Shown: one piece after another, positions 1-9,667 of the stretch
How positions within the stretch are numbered: the first letter of the stretch is position 1
How the letters are laid out: the number at the start of each line of letters is the position of its first letter
Assembly: GCF_019279795.1 (NCBI RefSeq)
Contig: NC_056733.1
Coordinates: 1,118,552,907 to 1,118,616,906 of the forward strand
DNA: 64,000 nucleotides
Direction of reading: 5' to 3'
From: Protopterus annectens
Lineage: Eukaryota; Chordata; Ceratodontiformes; Protopteridae
The notes under the pieces: model-generated
The model's input: only the letters and a program-made list of their open reading frames with translations
Database searches by the model: none
Told to the model about the DNA's origin: nothing
Program-made: the position numbers and the translations under genes

Positions 1-3
1 GGG

Positions 4-589
4 GTGTGGGACACCAAGGATAGATGCAAGCACATAAATATCAAGGAGTTGCTTGTCTTGATGAAGGCACTCAGCTCTCTGAACCATCATTGGTCCCCGG
101 GACCTCTTCAGGTGGTTACAGACAATACCACAGTCGTGGTAAATCAACAACCAGAGAGCCATATCTTACCCTCTTTGCATACTAACCATATTAACTTGTG
201 ATATAACTTCATAACACAATCTCACTGTACAAGCATTCTACATTCTGTCAGAGGAAAATTGTGTAGCAGACAAGCTGAGCAGGACCAGGGTAGACCCTCA
301 TGAATTGAAACTAGATCAAGGGGTCTTCCAAGATTTGATCCATCTGTTAGGAATCCCTCAAGTATACCTCTTTGTCTTCTCTCTCTCTCTGAACAGTCAA
401 CTGGAAAGATTGTTTTACAGGTCTCCATGTAACAAGTCCTGGAAGACAGATGTCTTTTCTTCTCTGTGGACAAGAATTTTCTTGTATGCTTTATCACCAT
501 GTTCTCTAATATCCAGGGTACTTCTGAAGATTCACAAGGCATCTCCCAATGTCACTGTGGTTACTCCCTTCTGGCCCAAGCAGCTGTGA
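4..589 (+). pseudogene. DIRS RNase H end and methyltransferase-like segment, broken
   Basis: Residues from position 4 read HINIKELLVL and VTDNTTVVV, equivalent to HINQKEMLAV and KTDNTTVMW in DIRS-B1. These carry the second acidic residue and the TDN aspartate of a DIRS RNase H. After a stop near 199 the same strand resumes at about 256 with ADKLSR (the last RNase H aspartate) and DPHELKL. It continues into the segment that in other copies reads PDIDLFAS...N...W...AFPP...IAPDW; here it is degraded to VYLFVFSLSLN and LYALSPC. That segment resembles the methyltransferase-like domain reported for DIRS elements, but I cannot confirm it without a profile search. Not functional. Confidence 0.75.
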
Positions 590-767
590 TTCTCCCTTCT
601 TTGGGAAAGTACCAAGGGCAATTTGCCTAAACTTTCTTGCAGACTGGATTTACTCTTACAGGAATAGGGGTGTTTGATACACCAGAACATTAATCAACTT
701 CAGTTGACTGCCTGAATGATAGGGTCTTAATTCCTTTATGCGCCTGTTTACTCAGGATGTGCAACAG

Positions 768-1690
768 GTACTAATGGAGGCAAGAAGGCCTGCTGCTATG
801 AAATCATACATTGGAAAGTAGAAAAATGTTTTCTAATTGGTGCCATCAGCATAACCAGCATCCATTCAGGGCTAGTTGTTCTCTCTTACAATATTTGTGT
901 GAGATACTAACCTATGGCCCTTTATTCGTCTGTCAGGGTTCATTTATTGACCATTTCAGTGTGTCTGCCAATGGATCCTTCTCTTTCAATGCTGTCTGAA
1001 ATCCGAATATTCTTGCAAGGAGTTTTGCGTAAGAGGCCTCCAAGAAAAAAGGTGGCCTCTCTTTGGACTCTTAATCTTGTGTTAGCGAAGCTAACACTTT
1101 TTCCATTTTGCACTAGCTATTCTGTCTGACTTGAGGTTGTTAACATGGAAAACAGTTTTACTGATTGTTCTGATCTCTGCAACTAGGGTTTCTGCATTGC
1201 AAGCTTTTGGGTGAGTCACCCCATCTCATTTTCCATAGAGACAGGGTTGCTTTGAGAACTAATCCTTCTTTTAATTCTAAAGTGGTATCTGAGTTTAATT
1301 TAAGCCAAACTATTTTCCTTCCTAAACCTAAAAATGAGAGAGAGAGAGAATATGCCATATCATGGATGTCCACAGACAGAACTAAATCTTTAAGATCTTC
1401 AGATCAATTCATTTCTTGTGAAGGTAAGAATAAGGGACAGCCCATGTCAAAGCAGACTATTTCCAAATGGCTCTCTAAGGCTATGGTATACTTACTGTAA
1501 CAAAACTGTTCCAGGCAGGGTCAAGGCCCCACTCTACCAGGAGTATTCTAGAAGTTTCTACTTGGTCCTCATACATACTTCTACAAAGCAGTATATACTG
1601 GATCCCTTCTCTAGGTCCAGATCAAGCTTTGCTAGGATCGTTCTCCTGGGAGTCATGGAGTGCTCTCCTTCCGTTTCCCTAATGTAGTTA
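768..1690 (+). pseudogene. DIRS tyrosine recombinase, broken (B0 first copy)
   Basis: This is the integrase-like tyrosine recombinase that would insert circular DIRS cDNA. The N-terminal core begins with EARRPAAMKSY near 777. The middle reads LRTNPSFNSKVVSEFNLSQT from about 1255, then SKQTISKWLSK near 1450. The second catalytic box is visible as PHSTR at 1527-1541, but in a shifted frame. About 33 bases that would separate this box from the following TWSS word are missing compared with DIRS-B1. Several stops and frame changes make the gene inactive. Confidence 0.8.
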
Positions 1691-1717
1691 CCTAAGGTAA
1701 TCTACCCATCTAGCTAA

Positions 1718-1784
1718 GGCTATTGCAGCAGTGATCATTTGAACATGTATTGTTATAGTAAGTGTGACTTACACAACTGTGCTT
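1718..1784 (+). repeat. Right-terminus-like repeat of DIRS B0
   Basis: The words gcagcagtg, gaacat and aactgtgct follow one another as in the right terminus of DIRS-B1 (40871-40925). The left-end complement expected in an internal complementary region is absent here, so this looks like a true right end that then runs straight into another partial copy. Confidence 0.55.
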
Positions 1785-2230
1785 TCATTTATGCCTAAGG
1801 TAGTATCTAAGTTTACTTTAAGCCAAACTATCCATCTCCCCACTTTCTTTCCTGAACCTAAAAATGATGGAGAAAGGATACTGTGTACCTAGGATGCCCA
1901 CTAACAACTCCGGTACTATCTTGACAGAACTAAATCTTTCAGATATTCAGATCAATTGTTCATTTCTGGATAGAAGAAGGGGCAATCTTTGTCAAAGAGG
2001 ACTGTTTCCAAGTGGTTGTGTAAGGCTATTATCTTTTGTTATACTCACCACAGCAAAACTGTTCCAGGCAGGACCAGAGCTCACTCTATCAGGGCCTCTG
2101 TGCATACTTTTACAAAGCGCTGTAAGTTTGATTCCTTCTCTAGATCTAGACCAGACATTGCTAAGACCATTCTCCAGGGGCTCCTAAAATCTTCTTCCAC
2201 CTCCAAATGTAGTAGGCTAGATTAATGCTA
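1785..2230 (+). pseudogene. Second, partial DIRS tyrosine recombinase 3' end
   Basis: A second version of the recombinase C-terminal half follows directly. MPKVVSKFTLSQTIHLP starts near 1791 and SKRTVSKWLCKA lies near 1990. The H-x-x-R box is read as HSIR near 2070, then SVHTFTKRC. In DIRS-B1 the last word is VHTFTKHY, so the catalytic tyrosine position is a cysteine here. As in the first copy, the stretch between the HxxR box and the tyrosine is shortened. It probably arose by recombination or by insertion of a related element end. Confidence 0.7.
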
Positions 2231-2244
2231 CCCATATATGTAAG

Positions 2245-2346
2245 GCTACTGCAGCAGCAGTCAAATTGTTGAGCACAGTACAGTTGTCTAAGTAAACTTA
2301 CCATAACAGTAGATGTTTAAAATGAGCACTGCTGCAGTAGCTGCTC
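2245..2346 (+). repeat. Internal complementary region of DIRS B0
   Basis: The stretch runs from ctgcagcagcagtc to cactgctgcagtag with the words gagcacagtacag and cttaccat between. It has the same order as the internal complementary region of DIRS-B1 at 40429-40526. No right inverted repeat follows; RTE LINE sequence begins immediately, so the element is cut here. Confidence 0.7.
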
Positions 2347-2701
2347 CCTCCATCCATCATCATCATCAATCCTCTTTTTTCCATTTCTCTACATGAGGTC
2401 GGGGTGTTGTTTTAACTGTTGCCTTCTCTCTCGATTCAGTGCTACACTTCTACCTTCTTCTTCTCTTGCACAGTCCATCCACCTCTTTGCTGGACACCCT
2501 CATTTCCTCTTGCCTTCTTCTTGTCTGTCCCAAATCTTCTTCACCAGATTGTCTTCTGCTTTTCTGTACATGTGCCCAAACCACTGTAATCTGCTGTCTT
2601 TGATCTTTTCTACAATTCATCTGCTATGTCCTCACTTCTTCTTCTGTCCCACAGCGTGCATCCTACCACCCTTCTCAGGCACTTCATCTTCATCACCTCT
2701 A
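2347..2701 (-). pseudogene. 3' end of RTE-type LINE ORF, downstream of the Penelope insertion
   Basis: Read on the minus strand this gives MKMKCLRRVVGC, QWFGHMYRK and RWMDC, the C-terminal tail of a LINE reverse transcriptase. It continues the reading that breaks at 6338 (KLEVMKM). The 3' end finishes in a gatgatgatgatgg simple repeat (plus-strand catcatcatcat near 2358), as RTE elements often do. The piece is separated from the rest of its element by 3.6 kb of Penelope-like DNA. Confidence 0.75.
2689..2701. repeat. Target-site duplication, left copy
   Basis: The 13 bases ttcatcacctcta stand here and again at 6338-6350, bracketing the Penelope-like element exactly where the RTE reading frame is interrupted. 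Confidence 0.8.
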
Positions 2702-2887
2702 TGCAGAAAAAATCGTGGCAGAACACAGTTTTAAGTCCAAAATGAGTTTAATAAAAGCACATAAAACTCAGACACAGAAATCTCCAGGAAGAATGAGCGC
2801 TTTCGGGTAACACCCTTCATCAGATCAACAAACATTCTCATCCTGACAGAATTTAAACACACAAACCACCAATAAAATTTGATAAAA

Positions 2888-4816
2888 TCAGTAACAGACC
2901 CGCCTATTCCTAAGGGCGGGTTTCATTGGAACATTTTCATTTAAACCTGGAGTTCTATGAGCCATAAGCTCAATTATCCATTTAGCTTCTATTAGTTCAG
3001 TATATTGTTTTATATCACCCCCCCCCCTACTGCTCAGCTTGATATTTACAATGGCTCTGAACTTAAAGAAATGTGTTGGATTTTGTTCAGTGTGTTTGAA
3101 CAAAGCATTATGTACATCACCATTCCTGATAGAACTGAGATGTTGTAAAATCCTGACCTTGAAAAAACAATTGGTTTTCCCCACATAAAAACCATGGCAT
3201 TGTTGACACTCTGCTAAATAAACAAGGTCTTTTGTCCTACAGGTGGCTCTAGCCTTAAATTCAAACAGCTTACCCGTGACAGGATGTGTATAGATGGTAT
3301 TCTGATCAATGTGAGTGCAAGCTTTACAAGTGCCACAAGGGACACTACCTGGTTTACTCTTAAAGGGAAGAGAGTAAAAATGTCTTTCTTTGCCAAGAAT
3401 ATCCTTGAGGTTCTTATTTCTCCTAAAGCCAAAAATAGGCTTGTTCCCAACAATAGCTTTAGTACCTTCTTCACTGGTCAAAATATTCCAGTTTTTGGCT
3501 ACTATGTCACATATCCCCTTAATGTTACTACTATATGTGAACATAAACTTGAACCCTGGTGCTTCACGTCTGTTCCGAGGACCATCACAAGTGTTATTTG
3601 ATAGCCATGGTCTAAATCTCCTCCTATTAGATGCTGCTTCAACACCTGTGACCTTATTGATGATGGTGGACTTGTATCCTCTATCTAAAAAATGCCCTTG
3701 CAACCTGGCTACCTCATCTTCATACTGTGAATCATCTGTACAAATCCTCGACAACCTACCTACTTGTCCCTGGACAATGTTGGGAAATGTAAACCTGGGG
3801 TGCATGCTGTTAAAATGCAAAAGTGTATTCTTCCAGCAGTCCTTTCTGTACAAGCGAGAAGAAACCCCCCTAGGTGTTTGTTCTATATACGTATCTAAAA
3901 ACTCCATGGCTGAATATGAACAGTTAACAGTGAAACTAAGAAAGGTGGTGGTGGAATGTAAGTATGTAACAAAGGTATCAAAGGAATCTCTATCCCCTTT
4001 CCACAAAATGAAAATGTCATCCACAAAACGTTTATACAGCTCTATATGTTGTAACCACCTGACATCCTTCATAAACGATGTCTTCTCCCAATAGGACAAA
4101 ACCAAATTTGCATTGGTGTTGGCACAGGGGGTACCCATAGCCACCCCCTGTGCCTGTCTATAAGCCTGCTGTATACCTAAAAAAACATTGTTTTCCAGGA
4201 CTAAAGATAACAATTGTTGTATAAGGCCTACTTTAACAACACTCATGCCCATGCCCTGTAAAAGGGAACCAATTGCTGTGATGCCATATTCATTACTGAT
4301 GACTGTGAAAAGATTCTGAATATCCATGGATACCATTAGGTAATACCGTGCTGCTTGGTCACGCTGGATATTACCCAAAGCCCTCAAAAAATCTCCCGTG
4401 TCACTCAAAATATCAGGAATTTTATCCACATAGGGTCTTAGCATAGTCTCCAGCCAGATAGAAATGTGTTCTGTGACCCAACCTCTGCCAGATACAATAG
4501 GTCTGAGAGGTGGATCAAGCAATGACTTGTGTATCTTGGGTAATGCTTTAAAAACTGGAGTCACCACATTTTCTATCAACAAAAAACGAAAGAGATCCTC
4601 ACTAATTTCCATGTTATTGTGTAGGTATCTCAACCTGTTATGGACCCCATCCACAACCTGTTTCACTGCCAAGGGATTGATGGGGATATAAGTGGCTCCA
4701 TCAGATAGTAACTCCTTAATCTTATTTTGATAAAAGACAGTATCTAAAACAACAACGGCGTCTCCTTTATCTGCCATTTTGATAGTTAAATCTGTGTTGT
4801 TACTCAAATATATCAT
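2888..4816 (-). CDS. Penelope-like reverse transcriptase plus GIY-YIG endonuclease (open frame of a broken gene)
   Basis: This open frame of 642 residues has no internal stop. The start of the open frame reads IKMADKGDAVVVLD, a conserved Penelope N-terminal word. Reverse transcriptase motif A is SMDIQNLF, motif B is GVAMGTPCANTNANL, and motif C is RFVDDIFILW with the two catalytic aspartates. A thumb-like part follows (GRLSRICTDDSQY, FLDRGYKSTII). After a CGTC...ACTH cysteine cluster comes the endonuclease, with YLAECQQC and GFYVGKTNC standing for GIY-YIG, then HNALFKH. The first 170 or so residues of the family protein lie upstream in two other frames, so the 642-residue frame is not a full gene. 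A run of ten C at 3018-3027 encodes a GGG and could itself be a length error. Confidence 0.85.
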   Translation of the reverse strand: MIYLSNNTDLTIKMADKGDAVVVLDTVFYQNKIKELLSDGATYIPINPLAVKQVVDGVHNRLRYLHNNMEISEDLFRFLLIENVVTPVFKALPKIHKSLLDPPLRPIVSGRGWVTEHISIWLETMLRPYVDKIPDILSDTGDFLRALGNIQRDQAARYYLMVSMDIQNLFTVISNEYGITAIGSLLQGMGMSVVKVGLIQQLLSLVLENNVFLGIQQAYRQAQGVAMGTPCANTNANLVLSYWEKTSFMKDVRWLQHIELYKRFVDDIFILWKGDRDSFDTFVTYLHSTTTFLSFTVNCSYSAMEFLDTYIEQTPRGVSSRLYRKDCWKNTLLHFNSMHPRFTFPNIVQGQVGRLSRICTDDSQYEDEVARLQGHFLDRGYKSTIINKVTGVEAASNRRRFRPWLSNNTCDGPRNRREAPGFKFMFTYSSNIKGICDIVAKNWNILTSEEGTKAIVGNKPIFGFRRNKNLKDILGKERHFYSLPFKSKPGSVPCGTCKACTHIDQNTIYTHPVTGKLFEFKARATCRTKDLVYLAECQQCHGFYVGKTNCFFKVRILQHLSSIRNGDVHNALFKHTEQNPTHFFKFRAIVNIKLSSRGGGDIKQYTELIEAKWIIELMAHRTPGLNENVPMKPALRNRRVCY

Positions 4817-5229
4817 AGCCCTGTGTTGTGCTGGTGTAAGATTGAAAAACCTTTCTGTGTTTTTTCCTGAAAAAGTTTTAACAAATCCTGCTCACAACAT
4901 TTAATAAACGTTTGCAGGTTGGCTGAAAAGTGAGGCAAAAAGGTGCTTGGTTGTCTCAAACTATTTTGTTGTGAGGAATTATCACCAAAGAGCTGTCTAA
5001 GTGAAACATTCCTACAAAATAACATAATGTCCATAATAACATCATTGTATATACTTCCTTGACTGGGTACAAAAGTTAGACCCTTATTTAAAACTTCACT
5101 TTCTTCTACTGTCAACATATGACTGGATAGATTGTAAACAATAGTATCAGCAACAACAGCATTACCAGTCAATCTAGTGTCCTCCGCTTGCTGTTGGAAT
5201 CCCTCCCTTCGCTGAGGGACCGCTTCCAC
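4813..5229 (-). pseudogene. Penelope N-terminal part, frame-shifted from the main frame
   Basis: This reads NLSSHMLTVEESEVLNKGLTF, a typical Penelope N-terminal word, then IMLFCRNVSLRQLFG. The frame closes at 4813, while the sister frame continues as NLTPAQHRAMIYLSNNTDL into the 642-residue frame. That places one frameshift near 4840-4860. A second lies near 5190, where a third frame holds basic residues KKKGAWKRSLSEGRDSNSKRR. Either two indels broke the gene, or an intron-like change did; indels are simpler. Confidence 0.75.
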
Positions 5230-5610
5230 GCTCCCTTCTTCTTCACCGGCGCTGGAAAAAGTGCTAAAAAATGTTGTGGTTCAGACCGCATTCCTTTCGG
5301 TCTCGCTCCCAACCTAGCCTCAATAGTGACCACTTCCTTATCGCCAACATTGGAAATTGACAAACCCTCATTCACCTCAGGGGATGAATGAGTACCCATT
5401 TGTTCTGTGGAAGACAAACATATTTCAGTGGATGTCCCTGCCACCTCGGTGACTTGGTGTAGGTCCCTTCGTTCTACCTGCGTGTTATGCATACTGTGCG
5501 TTATCGAACCTGTTGCTGTAACTGGTCTGCCTTTCACAGTCGTCACTTCCGGTTCACGAGCTGTTGTGCTTTGAACCGACGAATTACCCCCTGTGCCAAC
5601 ACCTATGCAA
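5169..5610 (-). pseudogene. Penelope extreme N-terminal region, 5' truncated
   Basis: A minus-strand frame gives a Ser/Thr-rich stretch (VGTGGNSSVQSTTAREPEV) ending in a basic patch (KKKGAWKRSLSEG). This fits the poorly conserved start of a Penelope protein. It begins at the junction with the inverted partial copy at about 5610. The first codons of the long frame up to 5690 are therefore antisense of the other copy and not real. The true start is missing. Confidence 0.5.
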
Positions 5611-5611
5611 A

Positions 5612-6337
5612 TTTGAGAGTAAACCAGGTAGTGTCCCTTGTGGCACTTGTAAAGCTTGCACTCACATTGATCAGAATACCATCTATACACATCCTGTCAC
5701 GGGTAAGCTGTTTGAATTTAAGGCTAGAGCCACCTGTAGGACAAAAGACCTTGTTTATTTAGCAGAGTGTCAACAATGCCATGTTTTTTATGTGGGGAAA
5801 ACCAATTGTTTTTTCAAGGTCAGTATTTTACAACATCTCAGTTCTATCAGGAATGGTGATGTACATAATGCTTTGTTCAAACACATTGAACAAAATCCAA
5901 CACATTTCTTTAAGTTCAGAGCCATTGTAAATATCAAGCTGAGCAGTAGGGGGGGGTGATATAAAACAATATACTGAACTAATAGAAGCTAAATGGATAA
6001 TTGAGCTTATGGCTCATAGAACTCCAGGTTTAAATGAAAATGTTCCAATGAAACCCGCCCATAGGAATAGGCGGGTCTGTTACTGATTTTATCAAATTTT
6101 ATTGGTGGTTAGTGTGTTTAAATTCTGTCAGGATGAGAATGTTTGTTAATCTGATGAAGGGTGTTACCCGAAAGCGCTCATTCTTCCTGGAGATTTCTGT
6201 GTCTGAGTTTTATGTGCTTTTATTAAACTCATTTTGGACTTCAAGCTGTGTTCTGCCATGATTTTTTCTGCATTTGGTTTCTTTTCTACATTTTGGCAGG
6301 ACTTAGGTGAGGCACTATACTGAATTTTGGATACATT
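5612..6337 (+). pseudogene. Inverted partial Penelope copy: GIY-YIG domain and 3' UTR
   Basis: From 5612 the plus strand repeats the C-terminal third of the Penelope protein: KPGSVPCGTCKACTHIDQ, YLAECQQCHVFYVGKTNC, then HNALFKHIEQNP. The frame breaks at a run of eight G (5949-5956) where the other copy has ten C on the plus strand, and LSSRGG is followed by a stop. The remainder is still readable in the next frame (IKQYTELIEAKWIIELM). About 280 bases of 3' UTR follow. This copy extends some 60 bases further at its 3' end than the minus-strand copy. Confidence 0.85.
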
Positions 6338-6350
6338 TTCATCACCTCTA
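6338..6350. repeat. Target-site duplication, right copy
   Basis: An identical ttcatcacctcta to that at 2689-2701. Confidence 0.8.
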
Positions 6351-8880
6351 GCTTTCTCATCTGCTCCTCCTTTACTGCCCATGTTTTTATGCCGTACAGT
6401 AGTACTGGTCGCATCACTGTTTTGTACACCTTACTTTTCAGCTTCTTTGGCATTCTTCTGTCATAAACTACACCTGGCACTCTATGCCATTTGGCTGCTG
6501 CCCCTCTGATTCTAACTTTGACCTCTTCATTCAGACTTTTCTCATCACCCCCCCCCCCGATACTTGAAGCTAATGACCTGTTTCACTATCTTCCCTTCTA
6601 CCTCAGTTCTCAACTTCTTCTGATTTCCCCAATTTGCTACCATTACCACTGTATTATCTGTACTTAGTGTCATCCCATGTGCCTTCAGTTTTTCATTCCA
6701 TTCCTCTATCCTTTCCTGAATTTCTTGCTCAAGAGTCTGCCTGTAATGCCACATCGTTTGCATACAGCAACTTTGCTGATCAGTCTCCTCCATCCTGTTT
6801 GTTAATGTAGTCCATCACCAGTATGAACAGCAGTGGGCTCAGATCTGAATCCTGTTGCACACCCATCCCCACTGGGAACCCTCTGTGAGACTAAACACTT
6901 TAGTCATTGAGTCCTTGTACATAACCTGCACTAATTTTACCAATGTTTCTGGGACTTCAAGCCACCACAGTACTGCCAAAATCCTCTCTCTTGTAACCTT
7001 GTGATATGCTTTCTCCAAGTCTAGGAATGCCCAATTGGACTCTTTCCTCATCTTTAGCTTCCTCATCTCTAGCTTCTTCTCAGTTGTCTGTCTCACTGCA
7101 AACATTGGGTCAGTTGTGCTGCATCCTGAGCTGAATCCAAACTGCTCATCTCCCATCTTACTTTCTACTACTCTGCATATATGTTTAGCAATCACCCTTT
7201 CCATAACTTTCATGCAGTGTAACAGGAGTTTGATACCTCTGTACTGTCCACAGTTGTGGATGTCCCCCTTTGTTCTTGTACACTGGCATAAGAATGCTTA
7301 TTCTCCAGTCATCTGGAATACGCCTTTCTGTCCAAACTGTTATGAGTATCCTCAGGAGCCATTTCTCCCCTATCTCCGACATCATCTTTGTCATATCTGC
7401 TGTGACCTCATCTGAGCCTGCTGTCTTCTTTGAAATCATTTCCATGTGTGTTGTTCTTACTTCTTCTGGGGTGGCCCCTTCTTCTCTCATTGTAGACTGT
7501 ATCTGGGGCGGTGCAGCTTCTGTGGGGTTTTCATCATTCAGAAGCTGCTGAAAGCACTCCTTCCATCTGCCTTTGATTTTCTGTGGACTGGTGAGCAGGT
7601 TATTGCTGGGTTCCCTTATGAAGGGTGTCTGAGGATCTTCTTTAGCTTTCCGTCTTTGTCTTTCAACCTGATATAGTTTCTCTGTTCCACATGCTGAGTC
7701 ACTTTCCAGAAGCTGGTAGAGTTCCCCCAGTACCCTGTTATTTGCTATTGAACTCCTTTCTTAGCCAACCAGTATTCCTTCCTAGCCTGTTCCGTCTTTT
7801 CAGTCTCCCACTTTTTCATGCAGTCTTTCTTTCTTTTGATGACTTCCTGTACTTCTGCATTCCACTACCAACTTTTGTTGTGTACCTTATTTTTATACCA
7901 CATATCTGTTCTGTAGTCCTCACACATGCTGTTTTGAGGTGCTACCATTCTTCTTCAACTCTATTTCCTGCTTTTGTTGTGGTGCTGCCACCCTGAATAA
8001 TTCCTTGAACTGCTGTACTTTCTCTCCAGTCAACTTCCAGGCCTTCATCATGGTCTCTGTTGACCTTAGAGTCTTCCCTGACCAGTGCTTGCAGGTGATT
8101 TTGACGACCAGTGGTTTATGCTGTGGGCCGACTGTTTCACTGGGGAGGACTTTGCAATCACTGATTGTATGCCAGTGCCCTTTCTTTACTGGGAGGAAAT
8201 CCACCTGAGTTGTATGTTGGCCACTCTTGTATGTGATCTTGTGACTGACTGTCTTTCTGAACCATGTGTTGGCTACTGTCAAGTCATTTGCCAGATAGAA
8301 GTCTAGAATGGTCTCTCCTTCTTTATTACGGTTGCCCCACCCATGTGGGCCCAGCAGTCCTCATATCCTGTTTTTTCTGTCCTGATATGTGCGTTCATAT
8401 CAACACTAATTCCTGTTGTCCTGCTTTATGTAGTAAGTCCTGCAAGTGCTGTATGAATGTAGTCTTTTCTTCTATATCACAGCCCTGCTATGGGGCATAG
8501 GCTGAGAATATGAATATTGCCATATCATTACACTGGAGTCGGATTGCCCAGAGTCTGCCACTAATTGTGATGATATCCCTCACTGCCTTCTGAAGCCCCT
8601 CTCTCACCACAATTCCCACACCAAATCTAGCCTGTCCTTCTCCTGAGTAGTAGACTTTGGATCCCAAGCCAAGTGTCTTTGCTGCATTGCCCTTCCATCT
8701 TGCCTCATGGATACATAGGATGTCCAGCTTCCAAGCTCTGTCCTGTCATTGAACCTTCATTATGTATAGCAATTCTTAGTTCATGTTTGGCAGGTTGATT
8801 GGTTTTACGCTCAGCTTTTGCTCAATAGAGCTATCCCAGATAACCCAGGCTGGACACCAACCAGCCAGTAGCGTATTGAC
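6338..8880 (-). pseudogene. RTE-type LINE: endonuclease and reverse transcriptase, broken
   Basis: Reading down the minus strand from about 8880, an apurinic-type endonuclease appears: LDILCIHEARWKG near 8730, FIFSAYAPQQGC near 8500, then NTWFRKTVSHKITYKSG near 8260 and TQVDFLPVKKG. Next comes the reverse transcriptase region: SKKTAGSDEVTADM near 7430, PDDWRISILMPVYKNKG near 7310, ERVIAKHICRVVESKMGDEQ near 7200, and AFLDLEKAYHKV near 7030 (motif A). A variant of the tail domain (RMPKKLKSKVYKTVMRPVLL) lies near 6440. The FADD or YADD region is lost between 6840 and 6790. A run of eleven C at 6548-6558 replaces part of the FKYLGS word. Clade assignment within RTE-like LINEs is by eye. Confidence 0.8.
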
Positions 8881-9224
8881 TCAGAGCTGCTGGGCTTTAT
8901 GGTGGGCACACACTGGCCAGTAGGGGCACATACACCCCTCTCATCATTAACATGGGTTCCTAGTGTAGGTCAGATCCTCAACCAGCTTATCACTGGCAAA
9001 TACCCATGCCCATTTGGTGACATTAGTCAACATGACCACATCACCTAGAGACATATTATACACTGTCAAGTGGCTAGAACTGCCATGGTGCTCAGTCTGT
9101 GATCCATGTTCTCCGATCATGAGAATACTGAGCACAGTAGATAACCAAAGCAGTTGGTCTGTACAACTTATCCACCTATAGGACACCATATAGAATCTAT
9201 GCTGATGCCCACAGCTCCATTCAT
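8881..9224. other. Unassigned, possibly LINE 5' leader
   Basis: No convincing coding similarity on either strand. The minus-strand open frame here has no recognisable motif. Its position just upstream of the antisense endonuclease start suggests LINE 5' untranslated sequence, but this is a guess. Confidence 0.3.
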
Positions 9225-9395
9225 TGGTGAGTTTGAGATGGAAACACTCAGCATGTTGTTTGGAATATCCCCACAGAGACACAGTGAGAACATGTTAACT
9301 CTGAACAGGCATTGACCGGAGGTCAGGATTGATCCTCATACCTTGTACATTGGAGGTGAAGACATTAACCATTATGCCAACTGGCTCCCTTCCTT
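9225..9395 (-). mobile_element. Decayed tRNA-derived SINE, antisense
   Basis: Read on the minus strand from 9390: tggcataatggttaatg (A-box-like), ggatcaatcc (weak B box), then gttaacatgttctcactgtg and ccaaacaacatgc. The same order of words (A box, B box, gtttgcatgttctccctg, aagacatgc) occurs in the intact SINE at 9668-9920. It is heavily mutated. Confidence 0.65.
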
Positions 9396-9460
9396 CATCT
9401 CCCTTTTTTTTATAAGAATAAAGTTTTATTACAACAAAAAAGTCACAGAAAAAACAAAAG
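9396..9460. other. Short AT-rich spacer left of DIRS-A1
   Basis: A T-rich run followed by an A-rich stretch with aataaag at 9419. It could be the antisense poly(A) tail of a retrocopy, but no element body can be assigned. Confidence 0.3.
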
Positions 9461-9667
9461 ATCTGATGTCAATCCTCACTCAATCATTGACAGTGGGTTC
9501 GGTTCTGAACCTCAGAACCGAGATGGACATTTACTTCAGCTTGTGCTCTCCAAACTCTCAAGCTAGGCTCTACCCATAATGCTCCTCACAGAGATTACCC
9601 TAAATCTCGTTTGCTGCTTCGCAGACCAGACACATTCATTCCCTCTCTCGATCCGTGGCTTAGTTTG
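9461..9667 (+). repeat. Left inverted terminal repeat of DIRS-A1
   Basis: The sequence from gacagtgggttcggttctg to gagattaccctaaatc recurs in inverse orientation near 15890-16005 (for example gtaatctctgtgaggagc and gaaccgaacccactgtca). The arms are imperfect, with roughly four matches in five by eye. Confidence 0.75.
9660..9667. repeat. SINE target-site duplication, left
   Basis: ttagtttg, repeated exactly at 9921-9928. Confidence 0.75.

Larger units (their letters stand above)
1..1784 (+). mobile_element. DIRS-like element B0, first 3' fragment
   Basis: This is the 3' half of a DIRS-type retrotransposon, open at the window's left edge. It holds in order an RNase H end, a methyltransferase-like segment, a tyrosine recombinase (YR) and a right-terminus-like repeat. 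Each part aligns by eye with the better preserved DIRS-B1 at 35377-40925, including the wording TDNTT, DPHE, EARRP and SKQTISKW. Frameshifts and stops occur throughout, so it is a fossil. The terminal words (gcagcagtg, gaacat) match family B rather than family A. Confidence 0.85.
2702..6337 (-). mobile_element. Penelope-like element with inverted partial copy
   Basis: This is a Penelope-like retroelement of the GIY-YIG-bearing type (the Neptune group is the likely relative). The longer copy is on the minus strand from about 5610 down to 2702. A second, 5'-truncated copy on the plus strand (about 5612-6337) lies head to head with it, so both 3' ends face outward. Partial copies attached in tandem or inverted orientation are a known habit of Penelope-like elements. 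The whole unit sits in an antisense RTE LINE with a 13-bp target duplication. The 3' region contains a repeat-like gatgaagg...aaagcgctc word also seen near 34536. Confidence 0.88.

Noticed and set aside
2393..2734. 113-residue plus-strand open frame
   Set aside because: It is the antisense shadow of the RTE LINE C-terminal tail, which reads clearly on the minus strand.
3390..4094. 234-residue plus-strand open frame
   Set aside because: It is antisense to the Penelope reverse transcriptase, whose motifs are unambiguous.
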